Notes under the pieces: generated by a model
What the model was told of the DNA's origin: nothing
The model's database searches: none
The model's input: the letters and a program-made list of their open reading frames with translations, nothing else
Origin: Candidatus Gastranaerophilales bacterium
GTDB taxonomy: Bacteria; Cyanobacteriota; Vampirovibrionia; Gastranaerophilales; Gastranaerophilaceae
Length of the DNA stretch: 61,962 nucleotides
Reading direction: 5' to 3'
NCBI GenBank assembly: GCA_944324255.1
Contig: CALUVM010000010.1
Span: 1 to 61,962, forward strand
Program-made: the position numbers and the translations under genes
Part shown: positions 55,162 to 61,930 of the stretch, piece after piece
How positions within the stretch are numbered: position 1 is the stretch's first letter
Layout: every line of letters starts with the position of its first letter

Positions 55162-55329
55162 CTATATTCTATTAGTAGTATAGTTAATTTTACCGTTTTT
55201 TGCAAGAATTGAAGCGCCGAATAACCCTTTTTCAATAAGAGTATTATTGATTTTTAGAAGCTCGGTTGACTTGAATAAATCAGTCGTATTAAGCAAATAT
55301 TTAAGTAAACATTCTTCATGCAAATTCAC
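55162..55329 (-). CDS. Possible small protein upstream of the CHASE2-GGDEF gene
   Basis: A 55-codon frame on the minus strand starts at GTG 55329, with TCCTT on the + strand at 55339-55343 (AAGGA on the gene strand) 9 bases before it. The product (NLHEECLLKYLL... to ...NYTTNRI) looks like a helical, soluble peptide. It stops 16 bases before the cyclase start, so it could be the first gene of a pair. Frames this short occur by chance in AT-rich DNA, so this is tentative. No family is recognised. Confidence 0.4.
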   Translation of the reverse strand: MNLHEECLLKYLLNTTDLFKSTELLKINNTLIEKGLFGASILAKNGKINYTTNRI

Positions 55330-55438
55330 GGCATAAATTCCTTATATAAATTACAATAATTATTACGACTAAAGCTTGACAAAACTTTAGAAATCATTAA
55401 AAAAGCTAGTACAAACGGATGATTTTTTTATTAAACAT

Positions 55439-55465
55439 TAAAAAACACCCGATAATAACCGATAA
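55439..55465 (+). promoter_or_regulatory. Sigma-28 (FliA)-like promoter before fliE
   Basis: TAAA (55439-55442) and ACCGATAA (55458-55465) have exactly the spacing of the FliA consensus TAAAGTTT-N11-GCCGATAA. A second CCCGATAA copy lies 10 bases upstream of the -10 (55448-55455). Transcription would start about 55472, just ahead of the AAGGCGG ribosome site of fliE. Confidence 0.5.
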
Positions 55466-55488
55466 AAAATAACAAAGGCGGTGATAAA

Positions 55489-55830
55489 ATGTTTAACGGA
55501 TTTGTACCAAGATATGATTTAGAAGCAAGAATACAGCACTCCAAGCTTGATTCATGGGGTTATGATATTCCATCAGCCCGAATGAGCAGAGTCGAAGAAC
55601 CTTCTACCGCTGATTTTTCAAGTGTAATGTCAGGACTTGTCGAGGGACTTAATAGTCAGATGGAAGCTCCGGATAATTTACTTAAAGATGCTATGATGGG
55701 CTCTGAAAACGTTGATGTACACGATGTTATGACCGCAATGGCAAAAGCCGAGCTAAGTGTTTCTGTTGCAACAACAATTACAGGAAAAGTCATCCAAGCG
55801 TATGATAAAATTATGCAATTGCAGATTTAA
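55489..55830 (+). CDS. fliE: Flagellar basal-body protein FliE
   Basis: A 113-residue protein. The C-terminal half matches FliE well: DVHDVMTAMAKAELSVSVAT, then a helix ending AYDKIMQLQI. FliE joins the MS-ring (FliF) to the rod and is an early type III export substrate. The N-terminal half is longer and less conserved than usual. AAGGCGGTG precedes the ATG. A sigma-28-like promoter lies upstream and fliF 49 bases downstream, the order found in flagellar operons. Confidence 0.85.
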   Translation: MFNGFVPRYDLEARIQHSKLDSWGYDIPSARMSRVEEPSTADFSSVMSGLVEGLNSQMEAPDNLLKDAMMGSENVDVHDVMTAMAKAELSVSVATTITGKVIQAYDKIMQLQI

Positions 55831-55879
55831 GTATTCTCATAATCAATAAGTATGTGTATAATGATATAGGGAAGGATAT

Positions 55880-57547
55880 ATGGATTTTAAAAAGTTACTG
55901 GAAAATAAAGTTCTATTAGCAGCCGTTGTCGGCGGCGTTGTTCTTCTCTTGCTTATTTTTATTATATGCGGAGCAATTGCTTCAAACTCCGGCTCAAAAG
56001 GAAACGAAATTGATGTAAGCAACGAACCTTTAAAAGAAGATGTTGACTTACTTACTACGGATAATATGGGGAAAGCACTTGAAATTCAGGCTCTGCTTGC
56101 CAGAAATAATATAGTCGCATCACGTGCGGTTGATGGGACTAAGTCCGTATTAAGACTTAAAAAGGGTGACTGCACTCCGGGCATGAAAAAATGTACAACA
56201 GAACAAAGAGACCGTGCAATTATGGTTATTGTAGAAAGCGGTCTGTATGATCAAAATGTCGGACTGGAAGTCTTTGATAAAGGTGATTTTACTTCTACAA
56301 AAGAAGATAAAAGAATTAGACTCGTAAGAGCTATGAACGGGGAACTTTCCCGTTTAATAAAAAGAATTGACGGCATAGAAAACGCTTCCGTATTTATTTC
56401 TATTCCGGAACAAACAATGTTTTCTTCAATGCAAAAGCCTGTTACAGCAACCGTTCAATTGACAGTTGCAGTCGGACAGACTTTAAATATGAGTACAATT
56501 AAAGCAGTTTCTAACCTGCTTCTGGGAAGTGTTTCCGGATTAAAATCAGAAAACATTTCCATAACAGATACTAACGGTCATGTATACAGCAGTCTTATTG
56601 ATGCGCAAACCGAAATGCTTCAGCGTATACAAGAAAATGACAAATATATGCAGGAAAAAGTTCAGGCGCAGTTAAACAGGCTTGTCGGTTCAGGAAGATA
56701 CGTTGCAACAGTAAGCACCTTCTTAAAACAAGCTCCGGTTGAAAAGTTCACAATTGAGTATGATCCGACAAGAAAAACCGCAGTTAACGAGCAAACTTTT
56801 GCTGAAGGTTTAGGAGATCAAACACAGGATGTTAATAAAAACACAAACGCAGTAAGTGTTTATCTTCCAAACGGATTACCTGCAGGAAGCTCTGATTCCA
56901 CTCAAAACAGAAGCTACTCAAGAACAGCAAGAGAAACTCAATACGGCGTAACTAAAGTTCAGACAAACGAGTATATGTCACCGGGAGTTTTGGAAGAAAT
57001 TTCAATTGCCGTAACTCTTGAAAAAGATGCTCTTCCTACAGAATTAACCCTTGAAGAGTTAAAAGAACTTGTAGCACATGCAGCAAGCCCGAAAGCTGAT
57101 CCTGATAATGTTACAATTGCATTTGCGGATTCTCTTGATCCGTTTATGGCAGCAGACAAAAATGTCAAAGCACCGATTAAAGCTGAACACGGAAACCCTT
57201 GGTGGCTTGCAATAGCACTTCTTGCGGGCGGATTATTCTTCGGACACAGAATCCTTACAGAAAAAATTAATGCAGCAAAAGCTGCTCAAGAAGAAGAAAT
57301 GATACGCTTGAAAGAACAAAACGAAGCTCAGGAAAAACAATTAAAAGATTTGAGTATGAATGCAGCCGATTTAATTGCTAAACAATCCCAGCTTCAACAG
57401 GGTCTTATTGAACAGCAGAACAGACCTGCCCTTAGATCCTCCGGTGCAGAAATAAGAGAAGCTTTAAGAGAACTCAAACGAGAATTTGAAGGAGTTGACG
57501 AAGCTGAAGCCGGTGAAAAAATCCGCAGCTGGATTGAACAGGGATAA
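55880..57547 (+). CDS. fliF: Flagellar MS-ring protein FliF
   Basis: A 555-residue protein of the YscJ/FliF family. An N-terminal helix (about 11-33) and a C-terminal helix near 455 (WWLAIALLAGGLFFG) flank the ring-building motifs. The central ring-building part shows SRLIKRIDGIENASVFISIP and AVSNLLLGSVSGLKSENISI. The final residues (EAGEKIRSWIEQG) match the FliG-binding tail of FliF, so a motor switch partner is expected. fliG and other flagellar genes do not follow. A GC-rich hairpin region follows instead. AGGGAAGG precedes the ATG. Confidence 0.92.
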   Translation: MDFKKLLENKVLLAAVVGGVVLLLLIFIICGAIASNSGSKGNEIDVSNEPLKEDVDLLTTDNMGKALEIQALLARNNIVASRAVDGTKSVLRLKKGDCTPGMKKCTTEQRDRAIMVIVESGLYDQNVGLEVFDKGDFTSTKEDKRIRLVRAMNGELSRLIKRIDGIENASVFISIPEQTMFSSMQKPVTATVQLTVAVGQTLNMSTIKAVSNLLLGSVSGLKSENISITDTNGHVYSSLIDAQTEMLQRIQENDKYMQEKVQAQLNRLVGSGRYVATVSTFLKQAPVEKFTIEYDPTRKTAVNEQTFAEGLGDQTQDVNKNTNAVSVYLPNGLPAGSSDSTQNRSYSRTARETQYGVTKVQTNEYMSPGVLEEISIAVTLEKDALPTELTLEELKELVAHAASPKADPDNVTIAFADSLDPFMAADKNVKAPIKAEHGNPWWLAIALLAGGLFFGHRILTEKINAAKAAQEEEMIRLKEQNEAQEKQLKDLSMNAADLIAKQSQLQQGLIEQQNRPALRSSGAEIREALRELKREFEGVDEAEAGEKIRSWIEQG

Positions 57548-57754
57548 AATACCCCCAAAGAAAGAGAAAGCCGCACTGTTGCATTTTTCTGACGAAAAAT
57601 ATCTATTTACAACCATCCCCGGGAAGTGCAGCAGAAAGCAGGGAGGGTAGGATTATTTTGCGAAAAGTATGAGTTAGAATCCGGAAAGGGGATTTCTGAT
57701 ACCCGGAATAATTCAAGCCGGAGGCAAGGATAGGACGAGGTATTGCTGCGAGCG

Positions 57755-57826
57755 TGTGTCCGAAGGACACAATAGCGAGCGTAAGAGATTGTGCGCAGCA
57801 CAACCCCCAATATGCCCGAAGGGCAT
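57755..57826. repeat. Run of three short-loop hairpins
   Basis: TGTGTCC-GAA-GGACACA (57755-57771), TTGTGC-GCA-GCACAA (57789-57803) and ATGCCC-GAA-GGGCAT (57812-57826) are perfect stems of 6-7 bp with 3-base loops. They could be pieces of a REP-like element or a structured RNA. Confidence 0.6.
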
Positions 57827-57857
57827 TGAAAACAATACGTATTTTCTTTTTCTTTTC

Positions 57858-57904
57858 GTACTTTTCTTTTTCTTTGCTTCGTAAATAAAGAAAAAGAAAA
57901 GTAC
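57858..57904. repeat. Perfect 18-bp inverted repeat
   Basis: GTACTTTTCTTTTTCTTT (57858-57875) and its exact complement (57887-57904) are 11 bases apart. The stem could act as a terminator or be the end of a mobile element. A partial direct copy lies just upstream (57844-57857). Confidence 0.75.
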
Positions 57905-57993
57905 AAGAATAATTAAACTAATAGAAATATCAAGTCTGCTTCTATGAGAAAAGGAAAATCTTTTTACATTCTCTTTTATGATAAAATATTTTT

Positions 57994-59262
57994 ATGAACA
58001 AACCTGAACTTTTAATGCCGGCAGGCAATATAGAAAAATTAAAATATGCAGTTAAATACGGGGCAGATGCGGTTTATCTCGGAGTGGTTGATTTTAGCCT
58101 CAGAGCTATGAGGAAAGGTGAACTGATTACTCTTGATAACCTTAAATCTGCGATAGATACCGCCCGTTCAATGGGTGCGAAAAGCTATATGACCCTTAAT
58201 ATTTTTGCGTTCAATAACGATATAAAACTTCTCGAATCGGCTATGGATAAAATAGTTGAATCTAATCCGGATGCACTTATTATAAGCGACCCGGGGATAA
58301 TGAGATTAGCTAAAAAATATATGCCGAATACGGATATCCATATTTCAACGCAAGCTAACATCCTTAATTATGAAGCGGTATGCTTCTGGCAGGATATGGG
58401 GGCAACACGTGCAATTTTAGCAAGAGAGCTCCCTATTAAAGATGTTGCGGAAATAAAACAAAAAGTTCCTGATATGGAACTGGAAGTTTTTGTACACGGT
58501 GCACAATGTGTTTCTTTTTCAGGAAGATGCCTGCTAAGCGATTATATGACCGATGGAGAAAGAAAAGCCAATTCCGGCAACTGTTCCCAGCCTTGCCGCT
58601 GGAGCTACAAACTTGTTGAAGAAACCCGTCCCGGACAGTATTATGAAATTGAAGAGAATGAAAAAGGCACCCATATTTTGAGCACAAAAGACCTGTGTCT
58701 TGTAAAACACCTCAAAGAACTCGTTGAAGCAGGAATTGATTCATTCAAAGTCGAGGGCAGAACAAAAAGTCTTTATTACGTATCAGCAACAGCTAAAGCA
58801 TACCGTCAAGCTATTGATGAAGTTATGAAAAACCCCGACGCTGATATGCAGCCATACTATGACGAGCTTCTAAAAGTCGGTAACAGAGGATATACTACAG
58901 GTTTTTATCTGGGTGAAGGCTACCCGAAAAACGGCTACAGCTATGATATCTCTAAAGGTCTTGCAGGTGCGGACTTTCTATGTGAAATCTGGGATAAAAA
59001 CGAAGATTGGTACAAGATTAAAACTAAAAACAAATTCAATAAAAACGAAGATATTGAAATAATTTCACCGACAGAAAAATTTGTTACTCAGGTAACTGAA
59101 ATTAAAAATATGAAAGATGAAGTTCTTGAACTTGCAAATACAAATGATGAACTCTGGGTAAAATTTACAAAAGCACCGGAAGATTATCATTACGCACTTG
59201 CACGTACAGTCGGAATTAAAGGAATGGTTAACGAACCGCAAAAATGCGCTTGTTCAGATTAG
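57994..59262 (+). CDS. U32-family protein (TrhP/YegQ-like tRNA hydroxylation factor or peptidase)
   Basis: A 422-residue protein. It starts with the U32 N-terminus (KPELLMPAGNIEKLKYAV then YGADAVYLG). The PROSITE-type signature is EVFVHGAQCVSFSGRCLLS, with C-terminal NCSQPCRW. The family includes collagenase-like peptidases and the prephenate-dependent tRNA-hydroxylating TrhP and rRNA-modifying RlhA. Current evidence favours RNA modification for such proteins, but this member cannot be assigned to a subfamily here. A TATGAT box ends about 11 bases before the ATG and there is no ribosome site, so the mRNA may be leaderless or nearly so. Confidence 0.88.
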   Translation: MNKPELLMPAGNIEKLKYAVKYGADAVYLGVVDFSLRAMRKGELITLDNLKSAIDTARSMGAKSYMTLNIFAFNNDIKLLESAMDKIVESNPDALIISDPGIMRLAKKYMPNTDIHISTQANILNYEAVCFWQDMGATRAILARELPIKDVAEIKQKVPDMELEVFVHGAQCVSFSGRCLLSDYMTDGERKANSGNCSQPCRWSYKLVEETRPGQYYEIEENEKGTHILSTKDLCLVKHLKELVEAGIDSFKVEGRTKSLYYVSATAKAYRQAIDEVMKNPDADMQPYYDELLKVGNRGYTTGFYLGEGYPKNGYSYDISKGLAGADFLCEIWDKNEDWYKIKTKNKFNKNEDIEIISPTEKFVTQVTEIKNMKDEVLELANTNDELWVKFTKAPEDYHYALARTVGIKGMVNEPQKCACSD

Positions 59263-59276
59263 ATTATGAGGTAAAA

Positions 59277-59750
59277 ATGTTTCTGAAACCGGATTATAAT
59301 TTGAAAAATATTTATGAGATTGATTTTGAAAAATTAAAAGAGCAAGGAATAAAATGTATTATGTTTGACCTTGACAGCACCGTTATGGTTTCAAAATCAG
59401 GGAATTTTCTACCGGATACAATTGAATGGTTTAACAGTTTTATTAAGGATTTTGAAGTTGCAATAATTTCAAATAATAAAAATTCAGAATATATACAAAA
59501 AGCCTCACTAATTGCACCTTGCAGGGTTATAGGAAGAGCAAATAAACCTAACCCTAAAATTATGGGCGAATATTTAAAAGAAATTGACCTTAAACCTGCT
59601 CAAGCTGTTATGGTCGGGGACAGACCCCTAACCGATATACTTGCAGGAAAACTTCTCGGCTGCAAAACAATTCTTGTCGGCTCCATAAACCCTAACGAAA
59701 ATCTTCCGACAAAATTTGTCCGTGCACTTGAAAGAAGTACGATAAGATAA
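59277..59750 (+). CDS. YqeG-family HAD phosphatase
   Basis: About 157 residues, a HAD-superfamily phosphatase of class IIIA. The catalytic motif is FDLDSTVM (DxDST). Motif 2 is VAIISNNK, and motif 3/4 is VMVGDRPLTDILAGKLLG. YqeG relatives act on phosphoglycerol-type substrates or tRNA/ribosome-linked roles, and the substrate here is unknown. I use ATG 59277 because GAGG precedes it and it gives the family start (MFLKPDYNLKNIY). An earlier ATG (59244) would overlap the U32 gene. Co-transcription with the U32 gene is likely. Confidence 0.85.
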   Translation: MFLKPDYNLKNIYEIDFEKLKEQGIKCIMFDLDSTVMVSKSGNFLPDTIEWFNSFIKDFEVAIISNNKNSEYIQKASLIAPCRVIGRANKPNPKIMGEYLKEIDLKPAQAVMVGDRPLTDILAGKLLGCKTILVGSINPNENLPTKFVRALERSTIR

Positions 59751-59774
59751 CCTTATAATCTTTAAAAACAGCTC

Positions 59775-59802
59775 TTGCATGTACTTTTTTTTATGATAGC
59801 AT
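59775..59802 (+). promoter_or_regulatory. Candidate promoter of rpsF-ssb-rpsR
   Basis: TTGCAT (59775-59780) and TAGCAT (59797-59802), 16 bases apart, precede rpsF. The predicted leader is only about 15-20 bases and contains the AAGGAG site. Confidence 0.4.
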
Positions 59803-59825
59803 GTTTTTCATAAGGAGATATATTT

Positions 59826-60128
59826 ATGAAAAACTATGAATTATTAGCGATTTTCAAACCAAGTCTTGATTCAGAAGAATTAGACAAAGTTGTTGAAAAA
59901 ATTTCAGATGAAATTAAGTCATATAAAGGTTCCGTAGCATCTGTTGATAAAATGGGACGTAAAAAATTGGCTTATGATGTACAAGGTTATAGAGATGGTT
60001 TCTTTACTACAATGATTCTCTCTATTCCTGGTGAAAACGTTGTAGATTTCAAAAGAAATCTTAAACTCAACGAAAATGTTCTTAGATTTATGTTTATGGA
60101 AGTTTCTAAGAAAGCACAGACAGTGTAG
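59826..60128 (+). CDS. rpsF: 30S ribosomal protein S6
   Basis: A 100-residue protein with S6 features: MKNYELLAIFKPSLDSEEL, GRKKLAYDVQGYRDGFFT and the final LNENVLRFMFMEVSKKA. S6 binds S18 on the platform of the small ribosomal subunit. AAGGAG precedes the ATG. It heads the conserved rpsF-ssb-rpsR gene order. Confidence 0.97.
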   Translation: MKNYELLAIFKPSLDSEELDKVVEKISDEIKSYKGSVASVDKMGRKKLAYDVQGYRDGFFTTMILSIPGENVVDFKRNLKLNENVLRFMFMEVSKKAQTV

Positions 60129-60182
60129 TAAAAGCACTGATGCAAGGCAGTATTTTGCACAAATTAGAAAGTGAAGTTTAAA

Positions 60183-60572
60183 ATGTCATTAGCAAAAGCA
60201 GTTGTTACAGGAACAGTCTTTAGAGCTCCGGAAAAACGTTTTACACAAAACAATGTACCGGTTTCTTCTTTCGTTCTCAATATTGGCGAAAGAGAGGAAA
60301 TGTTTATCAGAGTTGTGGTAAAACGTGCAGCTCTTGACGAAGTTGTTTCCGGTATTGCCCAAGGGGACAGAGTTCTTGTTGAAGGAAGACTTCAAATAAC
60401 AACTGTTAAAAGTGATAACGGCGCTGAAAGAAAGATTTACGAGATTGATGCAAACACAATAGAAATGATGGGGGCAACAGCTCCGGTATCTTCTTCTAAC
60501 AGCGACATTGTTAAGTTCTCGCAGGAAGAGTTCTCTGACGAACTCATCGGCGAAGACGAAATCCCGTTTTAA
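60183..60572 (+). CDS. ssb: Single-stranded DNA-binding protein
   Basis: A 129-residue OB-fold protein. MSLAKAVVTGTVFRAPEKRF begins the domain, and FIRVVVKRAALDEVV and VLVEGRLQI are typical strands. The acidic tail ends GEDEIPF, the usual protein-interaction tip. It coats single-stranded DNA during replication and repair. The family start is the ATG at 60183. A GTG at 60171 is in frame but less likely. The tail region is short compared with E. coli SSB. Flanked by rpsF and rpsR. Confidence 0.95.
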   Translation: MSLAKAVVTGTVFRAPEKRFTQNNVPVSSFVLNIGEREEMFIRVVVKRAALDEVVSGIAQGDRVLVEGRLQITTVKSDNGAERKIYEIDANTIEMMGATAPVSSSNSDIVKFSQEEFSDELIGEDEIPF

Positions 60573-60595
60573 ACCGGCAAACGGGTAATTCAAGA

Positions 60596-60647
60596 GGCAG
60601 ACGGACAAGTCTAAATACAAGCCGGTAATTGTAGTTAAGTGTCTGCC
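60596..60647 (+). promoter_or_regulatory. Possible RNA structure ahead of rpsR
   Basis: GGCAGAC (60596-60602) is complementary to GTCTGCC (60641-60647), and its AGAC part could alternatively pair with GTCT at 60609-60612. The loop contains GCCGG. S6:S18 is known to bind CCG-containing hairpins in rpsF-operon mRNAs of some bacteria, but there the site is before rpsF, so this is only a candidate. Confidence 0.3.
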
Positions 60648-60686
60648 AACCAATTGTAAAACAAGGCTAGAAAGGCGAATTATAAA

Positions 60687-60917
60687 ATGGCAAAACAAGA
60701 TCAAGATCGTAAAAAACGCAAGACCTGCTCATTCTGCGCAGATCATGTAGAATCAATCGATTACAAAGATGCAGCTAAGTTAAAAAGATATTTAACAGAA
60801 GCAGGAAAAATTATTCCACGCAGAGTTACAGGCAACTGTGCTATGCACCAGAGAATGATTGCTAAGGCTATTAAAAGAGCCAGAGAAGCTGCAATTATTA
60901 ACTATGTTTTTGACTAA
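60687..60917 (+). CDS. rpsR: 30S ribosomal protein S18 (CxxC type)
   Basis: A 76-residue protein with S18 features: [44 protein letters not shown] contains a CxxC pair and, with C and H of GNCAMH, may bind zinc, as in C+ ribosomal protein forms. It pairs with S6. GAAAGGCG precedes the ATG. Final gene of the rpsF-ssb-rpsR set. Confidence 0.97.
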   Translation: MAKQDQDRKKRKTCSFCADHVESIDYKDAAKLKRYLTEAGKIIPRRVTGNCAMHQRMIAKAIKRAREAAIINYVFD

Positions 60918-60938
60918 TTTTGAGTCAGTGTAAGTGTT

Positions 60939-60970
60939 ATGGGGATGGCGGATATTTCTGTCATTCCCAT
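60939..60970 (+). promoter_or_regulatory. Hairpin between rpsR and the 62-residue gene
   Basis: ATGGGGATG (60939-60947) pairs with CATTCCCAT (60962-60970), with one G-U pair and a 14-base loop. With no T-run directly after, it is more like an mRNA-processing or attenuation element than a terminator. Confidence 0.35.
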
Positions 60971-61012
60971 GTTCTCTAATACAAAGTAGTAAAATAAGAA
61001 AAGGACAAACAA

Positions 61013-61201
61013 ATGAACAACCAAATTACAATCAGATCAGACAGAAAAGATGACTACACTTTCCAGTACAAAGGTGAAGATGTTACTCTTAAAGCCGGCA
61101 GTATTTTAAGTATTGCTGACGGTTTAGCAGAAGTTGTGTTTCCGACAACTAAAATGAAGATTGTTAAGAATTTGATTGTTATCAAAGATGACGAAAAATA
61201 G
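61013..61201 (+). CDS. Small conserved-looking protein, function unknown
   Basis: A 62-residue protein with a ribosome site AAAAGGAC before the ATG. It looks like a small beta-rich domain (KGEDVTLKAGSILSIADG, then AEVVFPTTKMKIVKNLIVIK). It lies 95 bases after rpsR and ends at a strong terminator, so it is probably transcribed with the rpsF operon. I do not recognise a family. Confidence 0.65.
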   Translation: MNNQITIRSDRKDDYTFQYKGEDVTLKAGSILSIADGLAEVVFPTTKMKIVKNLIVIKDDEK

Positions 61202-61231
61202 TTAGTATACAAATGTTTTATACAGTGAGGA

Positions 61232-61265
61232 GTGGAATTTCCGGCAGCGGGAATTCCACCTTTTT
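61232..61265 (+). terminator. Terminator after the 62-residue gene
   Basis: A 12-bp stem (GTGGAATTTCCG/CGGGAATTCCAC with one G-U pair) and a GCAG loop are followed by C and a T-run. Confidence 0.92.
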
Positions 61266-61369
61266 GTTTAATATAAACTAGCCACTTATGGGATAGATTA
61301 TTAAATATGCTTAAAGTTTAATATATGTATTAAATCTTTTTCATACTTCCAGCTATTCTTAATTCCAAC

Positions 61370-61390
61370 GAGCCTTCGGGCTCTTTTTTT
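61370..61390 (+). terminator. Second terminator with UUCG tetraloop
   Basis: GAGCC-TTCG-GGCTC followed by seven Ts. It lies about 105 bases after the previous terminator with no gene between, which raises the possibility of a small RNA in the interval. Confidence 0.85.
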
Positions 61391-61392
61391 GT

Positions 61393-61643
61393 GCTACGCA
61401 CGTAGACCGACTGTCGGGAGAGATAGATTTTATGCCCAAATGAAGTTATATCTACACCTCTCCCTCATAAGTAAACTCACAGAAAAAAGTGTAACTCAGA
61501 AGCTACGCACGTAGACCAACTGTCGGGAGAGATAGATTTTATGCCCAAATGAAGTTATATCTACACCTCTCCCTCATAAGTAAACTCACAAAAAAAGTGT
61601 AACTCAGAAGCTACGCACGTAGACCAACCGTCGGGAGAGATAG
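61393..61643 (+). repeat. Tandem 108-109-bp structured repeat
   Basis: Units start at 61393, 61502 and 61610 (the last about 34 bases). Each begins GCTACGCACGTAG, containing the palindrome CTACG-CA-CGTAG. Then follows GGGAGAGATAGAT, which pairs over a 20-base loop with ATCTACACCTCTCCC (bulged stem). The copies are nearly identical, so the duplication is recent or maintained. Confidence 0.9.
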
Positions 61644-61727
61644 GTTAAAAATCCAAACCGGAATTGAATTATTCCTCACCCTACTTAGAGAATCTTCAAA
61701 CCAAGAACTTCCCCTTGGACACCCAAC

Positions 61728-61823
61728 CACTTAATCACTTAATCACTTAATCACTTAATCACTTAATCACTTAGTCACTTAGTCACTTAGTCACTTAGTC
61801 ACTCAGTCACTCAATCACTTAGT
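61728..61823 (+). repeat. Octamer minisatellite, CACTTAAT type
   Basis: Twelve contiguous 8-base copies: five CACTTAAT, four CACTTAGT, one CACTCAGT, one CACTCAAT and one CACTTAGT. It lies shortly before the tuf promoter. Confidence 0.95.
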
Positions 61824-61838
61824 CACTGTAATCCATGA

Positions 61839-61866
61839 TTGACAATATTTTTTCAGATACTAAAAT
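61839..61866 (+). promoter_or_regulatory. Promoter of tuf
   Basis: TTGACA (61839-61844), a 16-base spacer and TAAAAT (61861-61866) form a strong housekeeping promoter. About 60 bases of leader precede the AAGGAG ribosome site and the ATG at 61931. Confidence 0.65.
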
Positions 61867-61930
61867 AAAGTATATAAACTTAGAGAGTAAGTTGACGTAG
61901 TATATTTAATCAAAGAAGGAGATTAATCTC

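Larger units (their letters stand above)
57548..57993. other. Gene-free, GC-richer structured intergenic region
   Basis: This 446-base stretch between fliF and the U32 gene shows no convincing gene. It holds three short-loop hairpins (57755-57826), a large palindrome (57858-57904) and a TATGAT-type -10 box (about 57977) very close to the next ATG. Its composition differs from its neighbours. Confidence 0.6.
61202..61930. other. Gene-free, repeat-rich region upstream of tuf
   Basis: This 729-base stretch has no gene. It contains two terminators (61232-61265 and 61370-61390), two and a third copies of a 108-109-base structured repeat (61393-61643), a 12-copy octamer repeat (61728-61823) and the tuf promoter (61839-61866). 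Confidence 0.7.

Noticed and set aside
57603-57906. Two overlapping minus-strand frames (66 and 99 codons)
   Set aside because: They run through the hairpin cluster and the large palindrome in two different frames. Composition reflects the repeats, not coding.
61393-61823. CRISPR array
   Set aside because: The units are 108-109 bases and adjoin directly without unique spacers, the octamers have no spacers at all, and no cas genes are present.
61728-61823. Replication origin repeats (DnaA boxes)
   Set aside because: The octamer does not match the TTATCCACA-type box and no dnaA or dnaN is near.
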